Below, piece by piece: positions 52,577 to 61,044 of a stretch of DNA of 64,000 nucleotides. Each line of letters opens with the position of its first letter. Positions within the stretch are counted from its first letter, which is position 1. The notes under the pieces are model-generated. The model saw only the letters and a program-made list of their open reading frames with translations, was not told the DNA's origin and searched no databases. The stretch comes from Rubrivivax sp. (GTDB taxonomy: Bacteria > Pseudomonadota > Gammaproteobacteria > Burkholderiales > Burkholderiaceae_C). The position numbers and the translations under genes are program-made. The stretch covers positions 1 through 64,000 of the forward strand of contig JALHMT010000007.1 of NCBI GenBank assembly GCA_022843905.1, given 5' to 3'.

Positions 52577-53454
52577 AGGTCGCGCGCTGGGCTTCGGTAC
52601 TGCTGTGGGTGGTGCCCGCACTCTGGTCTTCGAACTACATCATCGCCCGGCTCGCCGATGGCGTGGTGGCGCCGCATGTGCTGGCGCTGGGGCGCTGGGT
52701 GCTGGCCCTGGCGCTGATGCTGCCCTTCGTCTGGCGCGGCCTGTCCCGGCAAGGTGCCGTGCTGAAGCAGGAGTGGAAGCAGATGCTGGTGCTGGGCACC
52801 CTGGGGATGTGGATCTGCGGCGCCTTCGTCTACATCGGCGGACAGACCACCAGCGCCACCAACATGGCGCTGATCTATGCCGCCACGCCCGTGGCCATCG
52901 CGGTGGCCGGGGTGAAGCTGCTGCACGAGCGCATGTCGGCTGCCCAGCGGGTGGCGGTGGTCTTTGCGCTGCTGGGAGTGCTGTTCATCATCGCCAAGGG
53001 CGATCTGCGCAACCTGCTGGCGGTGCGCTTCGCCATCGGCGATGCGTGGCTTGTCGCGGCCGCGCTCTCCTGGACGGCCTACTCGGTGATGCTCAAGCGC
53101 TGGCCTTCGGCCCTGGGCCCGGCAGAACGGCTGGCGGCCATCATCTTCGGCGGCATCGTCGTGTTGCTGCCCTTCACCGCCCTGGAGTGGTGGTTCGCCC
53201 CGCGCCCTCCCTTCGGATGGGCGGCCCTGGGACTGGTGGCACTGGCCGCCCTGGTGCCCGGCGTGTTGAGCTACACGGCGTATTCTTTCCTGCAGCGTGA
53301 GCTGGGTGCATCGCGCACGGCCCTTCTGCTGTACCTGACGCCGGTATACGGCGCCGTCTCGGCCTGGCTCGTGCTGGGCGAGCTGCCCGGCTGGCACCAC
53401 CTGGGCGGTGCCGCGCTCATCCTGCCCAGCATCTGGTTGGCCACACGGCGCTGA
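52573..53454 (+). CDS. EamA-family (DMT) transporter
   Basis: 293 aa with ten predicted membrane segments in two repeats. The first repeat has LWSSNYIIARLADG and NMALIYAATPVAIAVAG, and the second AWLVAAALSWTAYSVMLKRW and LTPVYGAVSAWLVLGE. Such drug/metabolite transporters export amino acids or other small molecules; the substrate cannot be read here. The GTG at 52573 overlaps psd. Confidence 0.9.
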   Translation: MKVARWASVLLWVVPALWSSNYIIARLADGVVAPHVLALGRWVLALALMLPFVWRGLSRQGAVLKQEWKQMLVLGTLGMWICGAFVYIGGQTTSATNMALIYAATPVAIAVAGVKLLHERMSAAQRVAVVFALLGVLFIIAKGDLRNLLAVRFAIGDAWLVAAALSWTAYSVMLKRWPSALGPAERLAAIIFGGIVVLLPFTALEWWFAPRPPFGWAALGLVALAALVPGVLSYTAYSFLQRELGASRTALLLYLTPVYGAVSAWLVLGELPGWHHLGGAALILPSIWLATRR

Positions 53455-53507
53455 CTTAGGATTGCGGGACGCCGCAGGCTGCGGTGATCTTCTTCAAGAG
53501 GCTGCCC

Positions 53508-54803
53508 ATGGACACCGCCACGCTTTGCCCGGTCACCGAAACCGAGATCCTCGCCGCGGTCGAGGCGCAGCGCGCCGACGCCGTGTCCCTGCTGCAGGCG
53601 CTGGTCGCCGAGCCGTCGCTGCTGGGCGACGAGGCCTCGGCACAGGCGCTGATGGCCCGGCAGTTCGGCGACCTGGGCCTGGAAGTGCGCGAGTTCGCCA
53701 TCGACGAGGACAAGCTGCGCGATCACCCGGGCTACTCGCCGTCCATCGTCAGCTACGAAGGCCGGCGCAACGTGGTCGGGCTGCACCGGCCGGCCGGCCC
53801 GGTGCGCGGCCGGTCGCTGATCCTCAACGGGCACATCGACGTCGTGCCGGTCGGCGCCGAACGCCTGTGGGCGCGCCCGCCCTTCGAGCCGTGGATCGCC
53901 GGCGACAAGCTGCACGGCCGCGGTGCGGCCGACATGAAGGCCGGCATCGTTGCCTACACGATGGCCATGCGCAGCCTGCAACGCATGGGCTACGAGCCGG
54001 CGGCGGCGGTCACGCTGCAGTCGGTGATCGAGGAAGAGTGCACCGGCAACGGCGCACTGGCCTGCCTGGTCGAAGGGTACACGGCCGATGCCGCGATCAT
54101 TCCCGAGCCCGGCGGCGAGATGATGAGCGCGCAGCTGGGCGTGATGTGGATGACGATCGACGTCTACGGCGTGCCGGTGCATGCCGCGGTGGCGCAGACC
54201 GGCATCGGCGCGATCGACTTCGCACACTACCTGGTGGGCAAGTTGCGCGAACTGGAAGCCGAGTGGAACCGCCCGGAGCACCGCCATCACATGTACTGCC
54301 GGCACGACCATCCGATCAACTTCAATCTCGGCAAGCTGTCGGGTGGCGAGTGGTCGTCGTCGGTGTCCACGCACTGCCGCGTGGACATGCGGCTGGGCTT
54401 CTATCCGGGCGTGAAGCCGGCCGAAGTACGGGCCAAGGCCGAGGCGGTGCTGCGTGAAGCACACGCGGCCCATCCGGCTGCCAAGAGCGTGAAGGTGGAG
54501 GTCAGCTACCAGGGCTTCCAGGCCGAGGGCCTGGTGGTCGACCTGCAGCAGCCGTCGATGCAGCAGCTCATGCAGGCCCACCGCGACATCACCGGCACGA
54601 CGGTGGGCACGCGCGCTCTCACGGCCACCACCGACGTGCGCTTCTTCCACTTGTACGGCAACATCCCCGCCACCTGCTACGGCCCGGTGGGCGCCAACAT
54701 CCACGGCGTGGACGAATGGGTGTCGCTGGCCAGCCTGCAGCAGGTCACCGCCGTGCTGGCGCTCTTCATCGCACGCTGGTGCGGACTCAATCCCCGTACC
54801 TGA
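53508..54803 (+). CDS. ArgE/DapE-family (M20) deacylase
   Basis: 431 aa. Metal ligands and catalytic residues appear in LNGHIDVVPVG, GRGAADMKAG, EEECTGNGA and IIPEPGGEMM; the dimerisation domain lies at about residues 215-330. The family hydrolyses N-acyl amino acids or related amides with two zinc ions. ATG 53508 was chosen; GTG 53484 would add eight residues. The exact substrate is unknown. Confidence 0.9.
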   Translation: MDTATLCPVTETEILAAVEAQRADAVSLLQALVAEPSLLGDEASAQALMARQFGDLGLEVREFAIDEDKLRDHPGYSPSIVSYEGRRNVVGLHRPAGPVRGRSLILNGHIDVVPVGAERLWARPPFEPWIAGDKLHGRGAADMKAGIVAYTMAMRSLQRMGYEPAAAVTLQSVIEEECTGNGALACLVEGYTADAAIIPEPGGEMMSAQLGVMWMTIDVYGVPVHAAVAQTGIGAIDFAHYLVGKLRELEAEWNRPEHRHHMYCRHDHPINFNLGKLSGGEWSSSVSTHCRVDMRLGFYPGVKPAEVRAKAEAVLREAHAAHPAAKSVKVEVSYQGFQAEGLVVDLQQPSMQQLMQAHRDITGTTVGTRALTATTDVRFFHLYGNIPATCYGPVGANIHGVDEWVSLASLQQVTAVLALFIARWCGLNPRT

Positions 54804-55004
54804 GGCCGATACGCCAGCACCGCTGACGCAGTCCGACCCCTCAAGCGAAGGCCACGGACGGGCTCCACCTCCGAGCCCGAGGCCGCAGGGCCAGCACCGC
54901 TGGCCCAGGCCGACCCATCAAGCGGACGCCGCGGACGGGCTCTGCCCGGCCGCCAGCGTTGCCCCCTTGAGGGGGAAGCGGCGAAGCCGCTTCGGGGGTG
55001 GGAG
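54804..55004. repeat. Repeat-rich convergent gap: 53-bp direct repeat and palindromes
   Basis: 54813-54865 and 54890-54942 are imperfect copies of one 53-bp unit (77-bp offset), each starting GCCAGCACCGCTG and ending GACGGGCTC. After them come CCCCC-TTGA-GGGGG (54962-54975) and AAGCGGC-GAA-GCCGCTT (54976-54992), two strong adjacent hairpins that may terminate both convergent genes. The 16-mer GCGGCGAAGCCGCTTC (54978-54993) recurs inverted at 58887-58902. Confidence 0.75.
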
Positions 55005-55505
55005 TCACTTCATGGGGATGCGCAGCATCTGCCCCGGGTAGATCTTGTCGGGGTGCGACAGCATGGGCTTGTTGGCCTCGAAGATCACCGGGTACTTGTT
55101 GGCGTCGCCGTAGAACTTCTTGGCGATCTTCGACAGGTTGTCACCCGACACCACGGTGTGCCACTGAGCCTCGGGCTCGGGCGTGTTGACCACCAGCATG
55201 TCGTTGACTGCCGCCACGCCGGACACGTTGCCACAGCACAGCAGCACCTTTTCCTTGGTTGCCTGGTCGGCCACCTGGCCGGCCACCGTGACGGTACCGG
55301 AGGGCGCATCGAAACCGATGTCGAGTGCATCGACCTGCAGGCCTTGCGCACGCACGTAGTCGGCGATGGCGTTGCCGGCAGCCTGGCTCAGCGCAGCGAC
55401 GTTTTCGGGCGTCGGTGCCGCGGCCACGGCAGCGGTGGCAGCCTTGGCCTGGCCGGTGCCGAACAGCTTCTCGCCGGCTTCCTTGAAGAATGACATGAGA
55501 CCCAT
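55005..55505 (-). CDS. BON and LysM domain protein (Kbp/YgaU-like)
   Basis: 166 aa. A BON domain spans about residues 35-105 (TVTVAGQVADQATKEKVLL), and a C-terminal LysM domain about 112-165 (WHTVVSGDNLSKIAKKFYGD, YPGQMLRIP). This is the layout of the E. coli potassium-binding protein Kbp/YgaU. No signal peptide is visible, which fits a cytoplasmic Kbp-like role. AGGAG lies six bases before ATG 55505. Confidence 0.92.
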   Translation of the reverse strand: MGLMSFFKEAGEKLFGTGQAKAATAAVAAAPTPENVAALSQAAGNAIADYVRAQGLQVDALDIGFDAPSGTVTVAGQVADQATKEKVLLCCGNVSGVAAVNDMLVVNTPEPEAQWHTVVSGDNLSKIAKKFYGDANKYPVIFEANKPMLSHPDKIYPGQMLRIPMK

Positions 55506-55557
55506 GGTCTGCTCCTGAGGGGGGAAAGAGGTCTACTCTACGCGCCGCTTCGAGGTC

Positions 55558-55586
55558 GGCGGCCCCGACCTGGGTCGGGGACCGCC
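55558..55586 (-). terminator. Stem-loop after the PEP-CTERM protein gene
   Basis: GGCGG-CCCCGAC (55558-55569) pairs with GTCGGGG-CCGCC (55574-55586) through a CTGG loop and one bulged A, a 12-bp GC stem. It lies downstream of the minus-strand dehydrogenase-like gene and upstream of the LysM gene. No T run follows, so its strength is uncertain. Confidence 0.5.
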
Positions 55587-55644
55587 GCTTCTGTGTGGCA
55601 ACGGGGATGCAGTGCGGAACGGCGTTCCCGGCGGGCCGGCCCGG

Positions 55645-56961
55645 TCAGGCGACCTGGGGCGGGGCGCCTGACTGTCTCGCGCGACGAAGCCGCCACGACA
55701 CGGCCAGCGCGCCGGCGAGCATCATGGCCCAGGTGCCGGGTTCGGGCACCACCTGCACCACCTTGCCGCCATAGTCGACGATGTAGAGCTCGCCGTTGGC
55801 ACCTTCGCCGAACGAGGAAATGTTGCCGATGGCGCCTGCGCTGCCGGCGTCGAGCACGGCGGTGAGATCGACCGCGTTGGCCAGCGTCGCCGTGGTCACG
55901 CCGGCGTCGATGGCCCAGATGCGCCCGGTGACGAAATCGCCGAAGACGTACTGGCCGTACAGCTCGGACGTGATGTCACGCACCACGTAGCCGCCTGTGA
56001 TCGACCGGCCGACGGTGCGTGGGTAGTCGAGCACCGGGTCGACGAGGCCCGGCACGGCGGGGTCGCTGATGCCGGGGGTCGCGATGTTGCCCTCGCGCAG
56101 GCGCCAGCCGAAGTTCTGGCCGCCCGGGCTGTTCGACAGGATGCGGTCGACCTCTTCGCGCGAGCCCTGGCCGACGTCGCCCAGCCAGAGGTCGCCGCTG
56201 AGGCGGTCGAAGCTGCCGCGCCAGGGGTTGCGCAGCCCCAGCGCGTAGATTTCGGGCAGCGTGCCGGCCACGTTCACGAAGGGGTTGTTCGACGGAACGC
56301 CGTAGTTCCGCGTCGGGTCGCCCGGGAAGTCGTCGCGCGAGATGTCCACGCGCAAGACCTTGCCCAGGAAGCTGCTGCGCGACTGGGCGTTGTTGAAGGG
56401 ATCGTTGCTGCCGCCGCCGTCGCCCGTGGCGATGTAGAGGTTGTTGTTCTGGCCCGGCTTGAAGCCGATCCAGCCGCCCTTGTGGTTGGTCAGGCTCGCC
56501 GGCTGGTCGATGCGCAGGACTTCGATGCGGGAAGCGCTTTCAACCTGGGAGGCGTTGGTGGCGCTGGTGCGGTAGCTGGCGATGACGTTGTCGCCTGTGG
56601 CCGGATCGGAGTAATTGACGAAGAAGCGGCGGAAGCCGGCCGCGCCCGCCACGCCGTAGCCCGGGTCGAATGCCAGACCCAGCAGGCCTTGTTCGCTGGC
56701 GGTGGCCACGGGGATGGTCAGGAAGTCGCTGAGCGCGCCGCCTTGCGACACCTTGATGGTGCCGCCCTTCTCGACGATGAAGACCCGACCGTCGTTCAAG
56801 GGCGCGGTGGCGAACACGGGGCTGGACAAGCCGCTGGCCACCAGCCGGGTGTCGATGGCGGCGTGCGTGACGCCCCCTCCGATGAGGCCGACAAAGCCGG
56901 CCCAGGCCCATGTCAGGCGCGATAACCACGGGGGTGTGAGACGACGCACGGCACTTGTCAT
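55645..56961 (-). CDS. PQQ-type sugar-dehydrogenase-like beta-propeller protein with PEP-CTERM anchor
   Basis: 438 aa. A signal segment is at about residues 12-35. The soluble glucose/sorbosone-dehydrogenase-like propeller has DGRVFIVEKGGTIKV, EQGLLGLAFDPGY, LYIATGDGGGSNDPFN, ALGLRNPWRGSFD and GQNFGWRLREGN. The C-terminus is a PEP-CTERM sorting signal: VPEPGTWAMMLAGAL and a basic end, handled by an exosortase. Exosortase targets are linked to exopolysaccharide production. Start ATG 56961 follows GGAGG by four bases. Enzymatic activity is not certain. Confidence 0.9.
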   Translation of the reverse strand: MTSAVRRLTPPWLSRLTWAWAGFVGLIGGGVTHAAIDTRLVASGLSSPVFATAPLNDGRVFIVEKGGTIKVSQGGALSDFLTIPVATASEQGLLGLAFDPGYGVAGAAGFRRFFVNYSDPATGDNVIASYRTSATNASQVESASRIEVLRIDQPASLTNHKGGWIGFKPGQNNNLYIATGDGGGSNDPFNNAQSRSSFLGKVLRVDISRDDFPGDPTRNYGVPSNNPFVNVAGTLPEIYALGLRNPWRGSFDRLSGDLWLGDVGQGSREEVDRILSNSPGGQNFGWRLREGNIATPGISDPAVPGLVDPVLDYPRTVGRSITGGYVVRDITSELYGQYVFGDFVTGRIWAIDAGVTTATLANAVDLTAVLDAGSAGAIGNISSFGEGANGELYIVDYGGKVVQVVPEPGTWAMMLAGALAVSWRLRRARQSGAPPQVA

Positions 56962-57001
56962 GGAGCCTCCCGGAATTGCCGCAACCATAAGCCGTCGGGC
57001 G

Positions 57002-57814
57002 TCAGGCGTCAGCGGGGCTGTGCATCGATGTTGCAAGTGCTTGTATCGCTGCGCCTCCCCCCAGTTGCTGGGTCAGTTCGGCGGCCACACGCCGCAGCAG
57101 TTGTGCCGCGGCGCCGCCCAGGGACACGTCGAAGCTCGCCGTGGGACCGATCACGGTCAGGCTCAGCACCATCGTTCCGCTGCCGTCGCAGACCGGCGCG
57201 GCCAGGGCGCTGAAGCCCACCACGGCGGCGTCCACCGCGCGGCTGATGCGTTCCCGGCGCACCGCGTCCAGCTCGCGCTCGAAGGCGGTGTCGAAATCGA
57301 CGTCGGCCTGTGCGGCAGCCACCAGCCGGCGCGGCAGCAGTGCTGCGAAAAGGCGGCCGGAGGCCGTGCCCTGCACGCTCATGACCGTGCCGTGCCGCAT
57401 GGCGACGTGCACAGCCGAAGGGCCTTCTTCGGTGCGTACGATGGTCGGCCCGTGGTTGCCCCAGACGGCAATGGCCGAGGTCTGCCCGATGGCGCGGGCC
57501 AGCTCCGGCAGTCGCGCCGTGGCCAGCCGCACGGGGTCGTACTGCTGCAGGCTGATGAGGCCCAGCTGCATGGCCAGCGGGCCCAGGCCGTAGTGCCCGC
57601 TGCCAGGGTCCTGGGTGATCAGCCCCAGCTTGCCGAAACTCACCAAATACGGGTGCGCCTTGGGGGGTGCCATGCCGGCAGCGCCTGCGAGGTCCTTCAG
57701 CGCCATCGGCCGGCCGGCATCGGCCAGCGCCAGCAGCAGCCGACCACCGACCTCGATGCTCTGGATGCCGCGCTGGACTCGGGTGTCCGCCTTGTCCGGA
57801 GGGTCCGCCATCAT
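57002..57814 (-). CDS. IclR-family transcriptional regulator
   Basis: 270 aa. The N-terminal winged helix (about residues 12-75) begins VQRGIQSIEVGGRLLLALAD, and the C-terminal effector domain includes VQGTASGRLFAALL and the Ser-containing CDGSGTMVLSLTV. It is divergent from the aromatic catabolic operon and so probably controls it. In Pseudomonas putida the IclR-type HmgR controls hmgA with homogentisate as effector; a similar role here is inference. ATG at 57814 or 57811. Confidence 0.9.
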   Translation of the reverse strand: MMADPPDKADTRVQRGIQSIEVGGRLLLALADAGRPMALKDLAGAAGMAPPKAHPYLVSFGKLGLITQDPGSGHYGLGPLAMQLGLISLQQYDPVRLATARLPELARAIGQTSAIAVWGNHGPTIVRTEEGPSAVHVAMRHGTVMSVQGTASGRLFAALLPRRLVAAAQADVDFDTAFERELDAVRRERISRAVDAAVVGFSALAAPVCDGSGTMVLSLTVIGPTASFDVSLGGAAAQLLRRVAAELTQQLGGGAAIQALATSMHSPADA

Positions 57815-57879
57815 CGGGTTTCTACTAATTTGAATGAGTTAGACATTATCAAACGATTTGCCTAAGATCAACCCCCTCG

Positions 57880-57896
57880 ATTCGTCTATGGCGAAT
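57880..57896. promoter_or_regulatory. Candidate IclR operator
   Basis: ATTCG-N7-CGAAT (57880-57896) is a perfect palindrome in the 107-bp divergent gap. GATTCG (57879-57884) also pairs with CGAATC (57905-57910). The surrounding AT-rich stretch has TAAGAT at 57864-57869 as a possible -10 for the catabolic operon, which would put the palindrome over the transcription start, a repressor position. Shine-Dalgarno AGGAG at 57911-57915. Confidence 0.5.
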
Positions 57897-57921
57897 TGAT
57901 TAACCGAATCAGGAGTCCGCC

Positions 57922-58878
57922 GTGTCGACCAAAGCCTTCGCTTCCCAAGCCGACCTCGAAGAGAAGAAGGTCAGCTTCACCAAGCTGTCCGAACACGCCT
58001 ATGCCTACACGGCCGAGGGCGATCCCAACACCGGCATCGTCATCGGCGACGACGCGGTGATGGTCATCGACACGCAGGCCACGCCGGTGATGGCGCAGGA
58101 CGTCATCCGCCGCATCCGCGAGGTCACCGACAAGCCCATCAAGTACGTGGTGCTGAGCCATTACCACGCGGTTCGCGTGCTGGGGGCTTCGGCCTACCAG
58201 CCCGAACACATCATCGCCAGCGAAGACACGCTGTCGCTCATCAAGGAGCGCGGCGAGCAGGACAAGGCCAGCGAGATCGGCCGCTTCCCGCGCCTGTTCC
58301 GCAATGTCGAGAGCGTGCCGGCCGGCCTGACCTGGCCGACGCTCACCTTCACCGGCCGCATGACACTGTGGCTGGGCCAGCTCGAGGTGCAGCTGATGCA
58401 GCTGGGCCGCGGACACACCAAGGGCGACACGGTGGTGTGGCTGCCGCAGGAACGCATCCTGTTCTCCGGCGATCTCGTCGAATTCGACGCCACACCGTAC
58501 GCCGGCGACGCCTACTTCGGCGACTGGCCGCAGACGCTGGACAACATCGCCGCGCTGCATCCCGTCAAGCTGGTGCCCGGCCGCGGCGCAGCCTTGCAGA
58601 ACGAGACCGAGGTGGCCGCGGGCCTGGCCGGCACGCGCAGCTTCATCGCCGACGTGTTCGCCAACGTGAAGGCCGGCGCTGCGGCCGGCAAGGACCTGAA
58701 GACCGTGTACCGCGACACGGTGGCAGCCGTGCGACCGAAGTACGGCCACTGGGTGATCTTCGACCACTGCATGCCCTTCGACATCACGCGCGCCTACGAC
58801 GAGGCCACGCAGCATCGCGACCCGCGCATCTGGACCGCCGAGCGCGACATCGAGATGTGGAAGGCCCTGGAGACATGA
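57922..58878 (+). CDS. MBL-fold protein with altered metal site
   Basis: 318 aa from GTG 57922, six bases after AGGAG. The metallo-beta-lactamase fold is clear: VMVIDTQATPVMAQDV, GRGHTKGDTVVWLP (His165) and ILFSGDLVEF (Asp184). The usual HxHxDH motif reads His80-Tyr-His82-Ala-Val84-Arg85, and the last His (PGHG) is Arg221 (VPGRG). Zn1 ligands are thus kept while three Zn2-site residues are missing. It may bind one metal or be non-hydrolytic. First gene of the aromatic operon. Confidence 0.87.
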   Translation: MSTKAFASQADLEEKKVSFTKLSEHAYAYTAEGDPNTGIVIGDDAVMVIDTQATPVMAQDVIRRIREVTDKPIKYVVLSHYHAVRVLGASAYQPEHIIASEDTLSLIKERGEQDKASEIGRFPRLFRNVESVPAGLTWPTLTFTGRMTLWLGQLEVQLMQLGRGHTKGDTVVWLPQERILFSGDLVEFDATPYAGDAYFGDWPQTLDNIAALHPVKLVPGRGAALQNETEVAAGLAGTRSFIADVFANVKAGAAAGKDLKTVYRDTVAAVRPKYGHWVIFDHCMPFDITRAYDEATQHRDPRIWTAERDIEMWKALET

Positions 58879-59086
58879 CCTCCGCCGAAGCGGCTTCGCC
58901 GCACCTTGCAGGCCGCGCCGAGCCAGTGGCTCGGCTCCTCGCAACGCGAGACGGGCCCACCGGGCCCCTCTCGTCCCGGCCCGGCCCCCCCAGGGGGGCG
59001 CCGCCAGCGGCCCGGCGAAGCCGGTTCCGCGGCGGCCGCTTGGCGGGGCCGCCCGCACAGGTGCGGCACGGCCGTTGGCGGCGCCC
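58879..59086. repeat. Mosaic of dispersed repeats inside the catabolic operon, copy B
   Basis: 58984-59036 matches copy A (40737-40789) in 44 of 53 bases and has the same C-run/A/G-run palindrome. 58887-58902 (GAAGCGGCTTCGCCGC) is the exact inverse of 54978-54993. No gene is supported. The strong hairpins lie between the MBL gene and the monooxygenase gene and could lower downstream expression. Confidence 0.7.
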
Positions 59087-60778
59087 ATGCTGAAGACCTA
59101 CACCTGGCCGCGCTACGACTACCGGCGCGCGCCCGAGTTGGAACAGGCCGGCCTGCGCCGCGTGCCTCTGGTGGTCGTCGGTGCCGGGCCGGTCGGGCTG
59201 GCCACGGCCATCGATGCCGCGCAGCGCGGCTTGCCGGTCGTGCTGCTGGACGAGGACAACACCGTGAGCGTGGGCTCGCGCGGCGTCTGCTACGCCAAGC
59301 GCACCCTGGAGATCTTCGACCGCCTGGGCGTGGGCGACGCGGTGGTGGACAAGGGCGTGACCTGGAACGTCGGCCGCACCTTCCACGGCGAGCGGGAGGT
59401 CTTTGCCTTCAATCTGCTGCCCGACGCCGGCCACCGTCGCCCGGGCATGGTCAACCTGCAGCAATACCACCTGGAGCAGTACCTGGTCGAGCGGGCGCAG
59501 GCCTTGCCCGGCATCGACCTTCGATGGCAGCACAAGGTGAGCGCGGTGTCGCAGGACGACGAGGGAGCCACAGTCGAGGTCGACACAGCCGATGGCGGTT
59601 ATGCGCTGCGTGCCGACTGGCTGGTGGTGGCCGATGGCGCACGCAGCCCCATCCGCCGCGCGATGGGGCTGGACATCGAGGGCCGCATCTTCCAGGACCG
59701 CTTCCTGATCGCCGACGTGGTGCTCGACCGCGAGCTGTTCCCGGCCGAGCGGACCGAACGCCGCTTCTGGTTCAACCCACCATTCCACCCCGAGCAGAGC
59801 GCGCTGCTGCACCGTGAGGCCGACGGCGTCTGGCGCATCGACTTCCAGCTTGGCTGGGACGCCGACCCCGAGGCGGAAAAGCAGCCCGAGCGCGTGATGC
59901 CGCGCATTCGCGCGCTGCTCGACAGCCAGGGTTTTGCCGAGGTCGGCTTCGAGCTCGAGTGGGTCAGCGTCTACACCTTCCAGTGCCGTCGCATGAGCCG
60001 CTTTCGTCACGGAAGGATGCTCTTCGTGGGCGACTGCGCGCACCAGGTCTCGCCTTTCGGTGCCCGCGGCGCCAACTCCGGCGTGCAGGACGCCGACAAC
60101 CTGGTTTGGAAGCTCCAGCTGGTGGCCGACGGCCTCGCGCCGCCGGCGCTGCTGGACAGCTACGACGCCGAGCGCACGGCAGCCGCCGACGAGAACCTGC
60201 TGAACTCCACGCGCAGCACCGACTTCATGACGCCCAAGAGTCACGCCTCGCGCGTGCTGCGCGACGCCGTGCTGTCGCTGGCGGCCGAGCTCCCGATGGG
60301 ACGTGCGCTGGTCAACAGCGGCCGCCTGTCGGTGCCGTCGACACTGTGGAACTCGCCGCTGAACACGCCGGACACCGAGGCCTTCGAGGGCTGGATGGTG
60401 CCCGGCGCTCCGCTGGATGACGCGCCCGTGCAGTCCGCCGGCCGACCCGGCTGGCTGCTTCCGCACACCGGCCAGGGCTTCGTGCTGCTGCGCTTCGGCG
60501 CACCGCCGCCGGCCGAGCACGAGGCGCTGAACCGCCTGGCGCGGGACGACATCCCGGTGCACACGCTGGTGGTGATGCCGCAGGGCGAGTCCGGCCCCGC
60601 AGGGCTGGACTGGGTGCAGGACGTCGAGGGCCACGCAGCCCGACGCTGCGACGCGCGCGACGGCACCTTGTACCTGCTGCGCCCCGACCAGCACGTGGCC
60701 GCACGCTGGCGCAGCTTCGATGTCGACGCATTGACGGCCGCGCTGCGGCGTGCCTGCGGCCAGGAGATCGCTGCATGA
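59087..60778 (+). CDS. FAD-dependent aromatic monooxygenase (MhpA-like)
   Basis: 563 aa. FAD motifs: VPLVVVGAGPVGLATAIDAA near residue 27 (GxGxxG), DG motif LVVADGARSPIRRAMG near 185, and GD motif LFVGDCAHQVSPFGARGAN near 310. The C-terminal ~120 residues form the thioredoxin-like domain of class A phenol-type hydroxylases. MhpA hydroxylates 3-(3-hydroxyphenyl)propionate; here the neighbours hmgA and fahA suggest a hydroxyphenylacetate-like or homogentisate-precursor substrate (inference). ATG 59087 was taken. Overlaps the DUF2783 gene. Confidence 0.87.
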   Translation: MLKTYTWPRYDYRRAPELEQAGLRRVPLVVVGAGPVGLATAIDAAQRGLPVVLLDEDNTVSVGSRGVCYAKRTLEIFDRLGVGDAVVDKGVTWNVGRTFHGEREVFAFNLLPDAGHRRPGMVNLQQYHLEQYLVERAQALPGIDLRWQHKVSAVSQDDEGATVEVDTADGGYALRADWLVVADGARSPIRRAMGLDIEGRIFQDRFLIADVVLDRELFPAERTERRFWFNPPFHPEQSALLHREADGVWRIDFQLGWDADPEAEKQPERVMPRIRALLDSQGFAEVGFELEWVSVYTFQCRRMSRFRHGRMLFVGDCAHQVSPFGARGANSGVQDADNLVWKLQLVADGLAPPALLDSYDAERTAAADENLLNSTRSTDFMTPKSHASRVLRDAVLSLAAELPMGRALVNSGRLSVPSTLWNSPLNTPDTEAFEGWMVPGAPLDDAPVQSAGRPGWLLPHTGQGFVLLRFGAPPPAEHEALNRLARDDIPVHTLVVMPQGESGPAGLDWVQDVEGHAARRCDARDGTLYLLRPDQHVAARWRSFDVDALTAALRRACGQEIAA

Positions 60779-61044
60779 AGCACCTCATCACCGAACCGCA
60801 CTTCGGCGTGCCTGGCGAACGCCATCGCCACGCCTACACGCCGGGCGACGACTTCTACCAGATGCTGGTGGACGGCCACCGCGAGCTGAGCGATGCGCAG
60901 AGCGAGCTGATGAACGCCCGCCTGGTACTGCTGCTGGCCAATCACATCGGTGATCTGCGCGTGCTGCGCGAGGCGATCGAGGTGGCGCGACAAGGTGCGG
61001 TCGCGAACGGCCTGCCCGCTGAATCGAAGGAGACCACGAGATGA
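60775..61044 (+). CDS. DUF2783 domain-containing small protein
   Basis: 89 aa, helical, with [20 protein letters not shown] and [19 protein letters not shown]. It overlaps the monooxygenase (ATGA) and hmgA (ATGA at 61041), so all three are coupled. DUF2783 proteins often accompany such FAD monooxygenases and may be small subunits or chaperones; the function is not established. Confidence 0.82.
   Translation: MKHLITEPHFGVPGERHRHAYTPGDDFYQMLVDGHRELSDAQSELMNARLVLLLANHIGDLRVLREAIEVARQGAVANGLPAESKETTR

Noticed and set aside
58784..60694. 636-codon open frame on the minus strand
   Set aside because: It lies opposite the FAD monooxygenase gene, which has complete FAD motifs, and has no credible start or domain.
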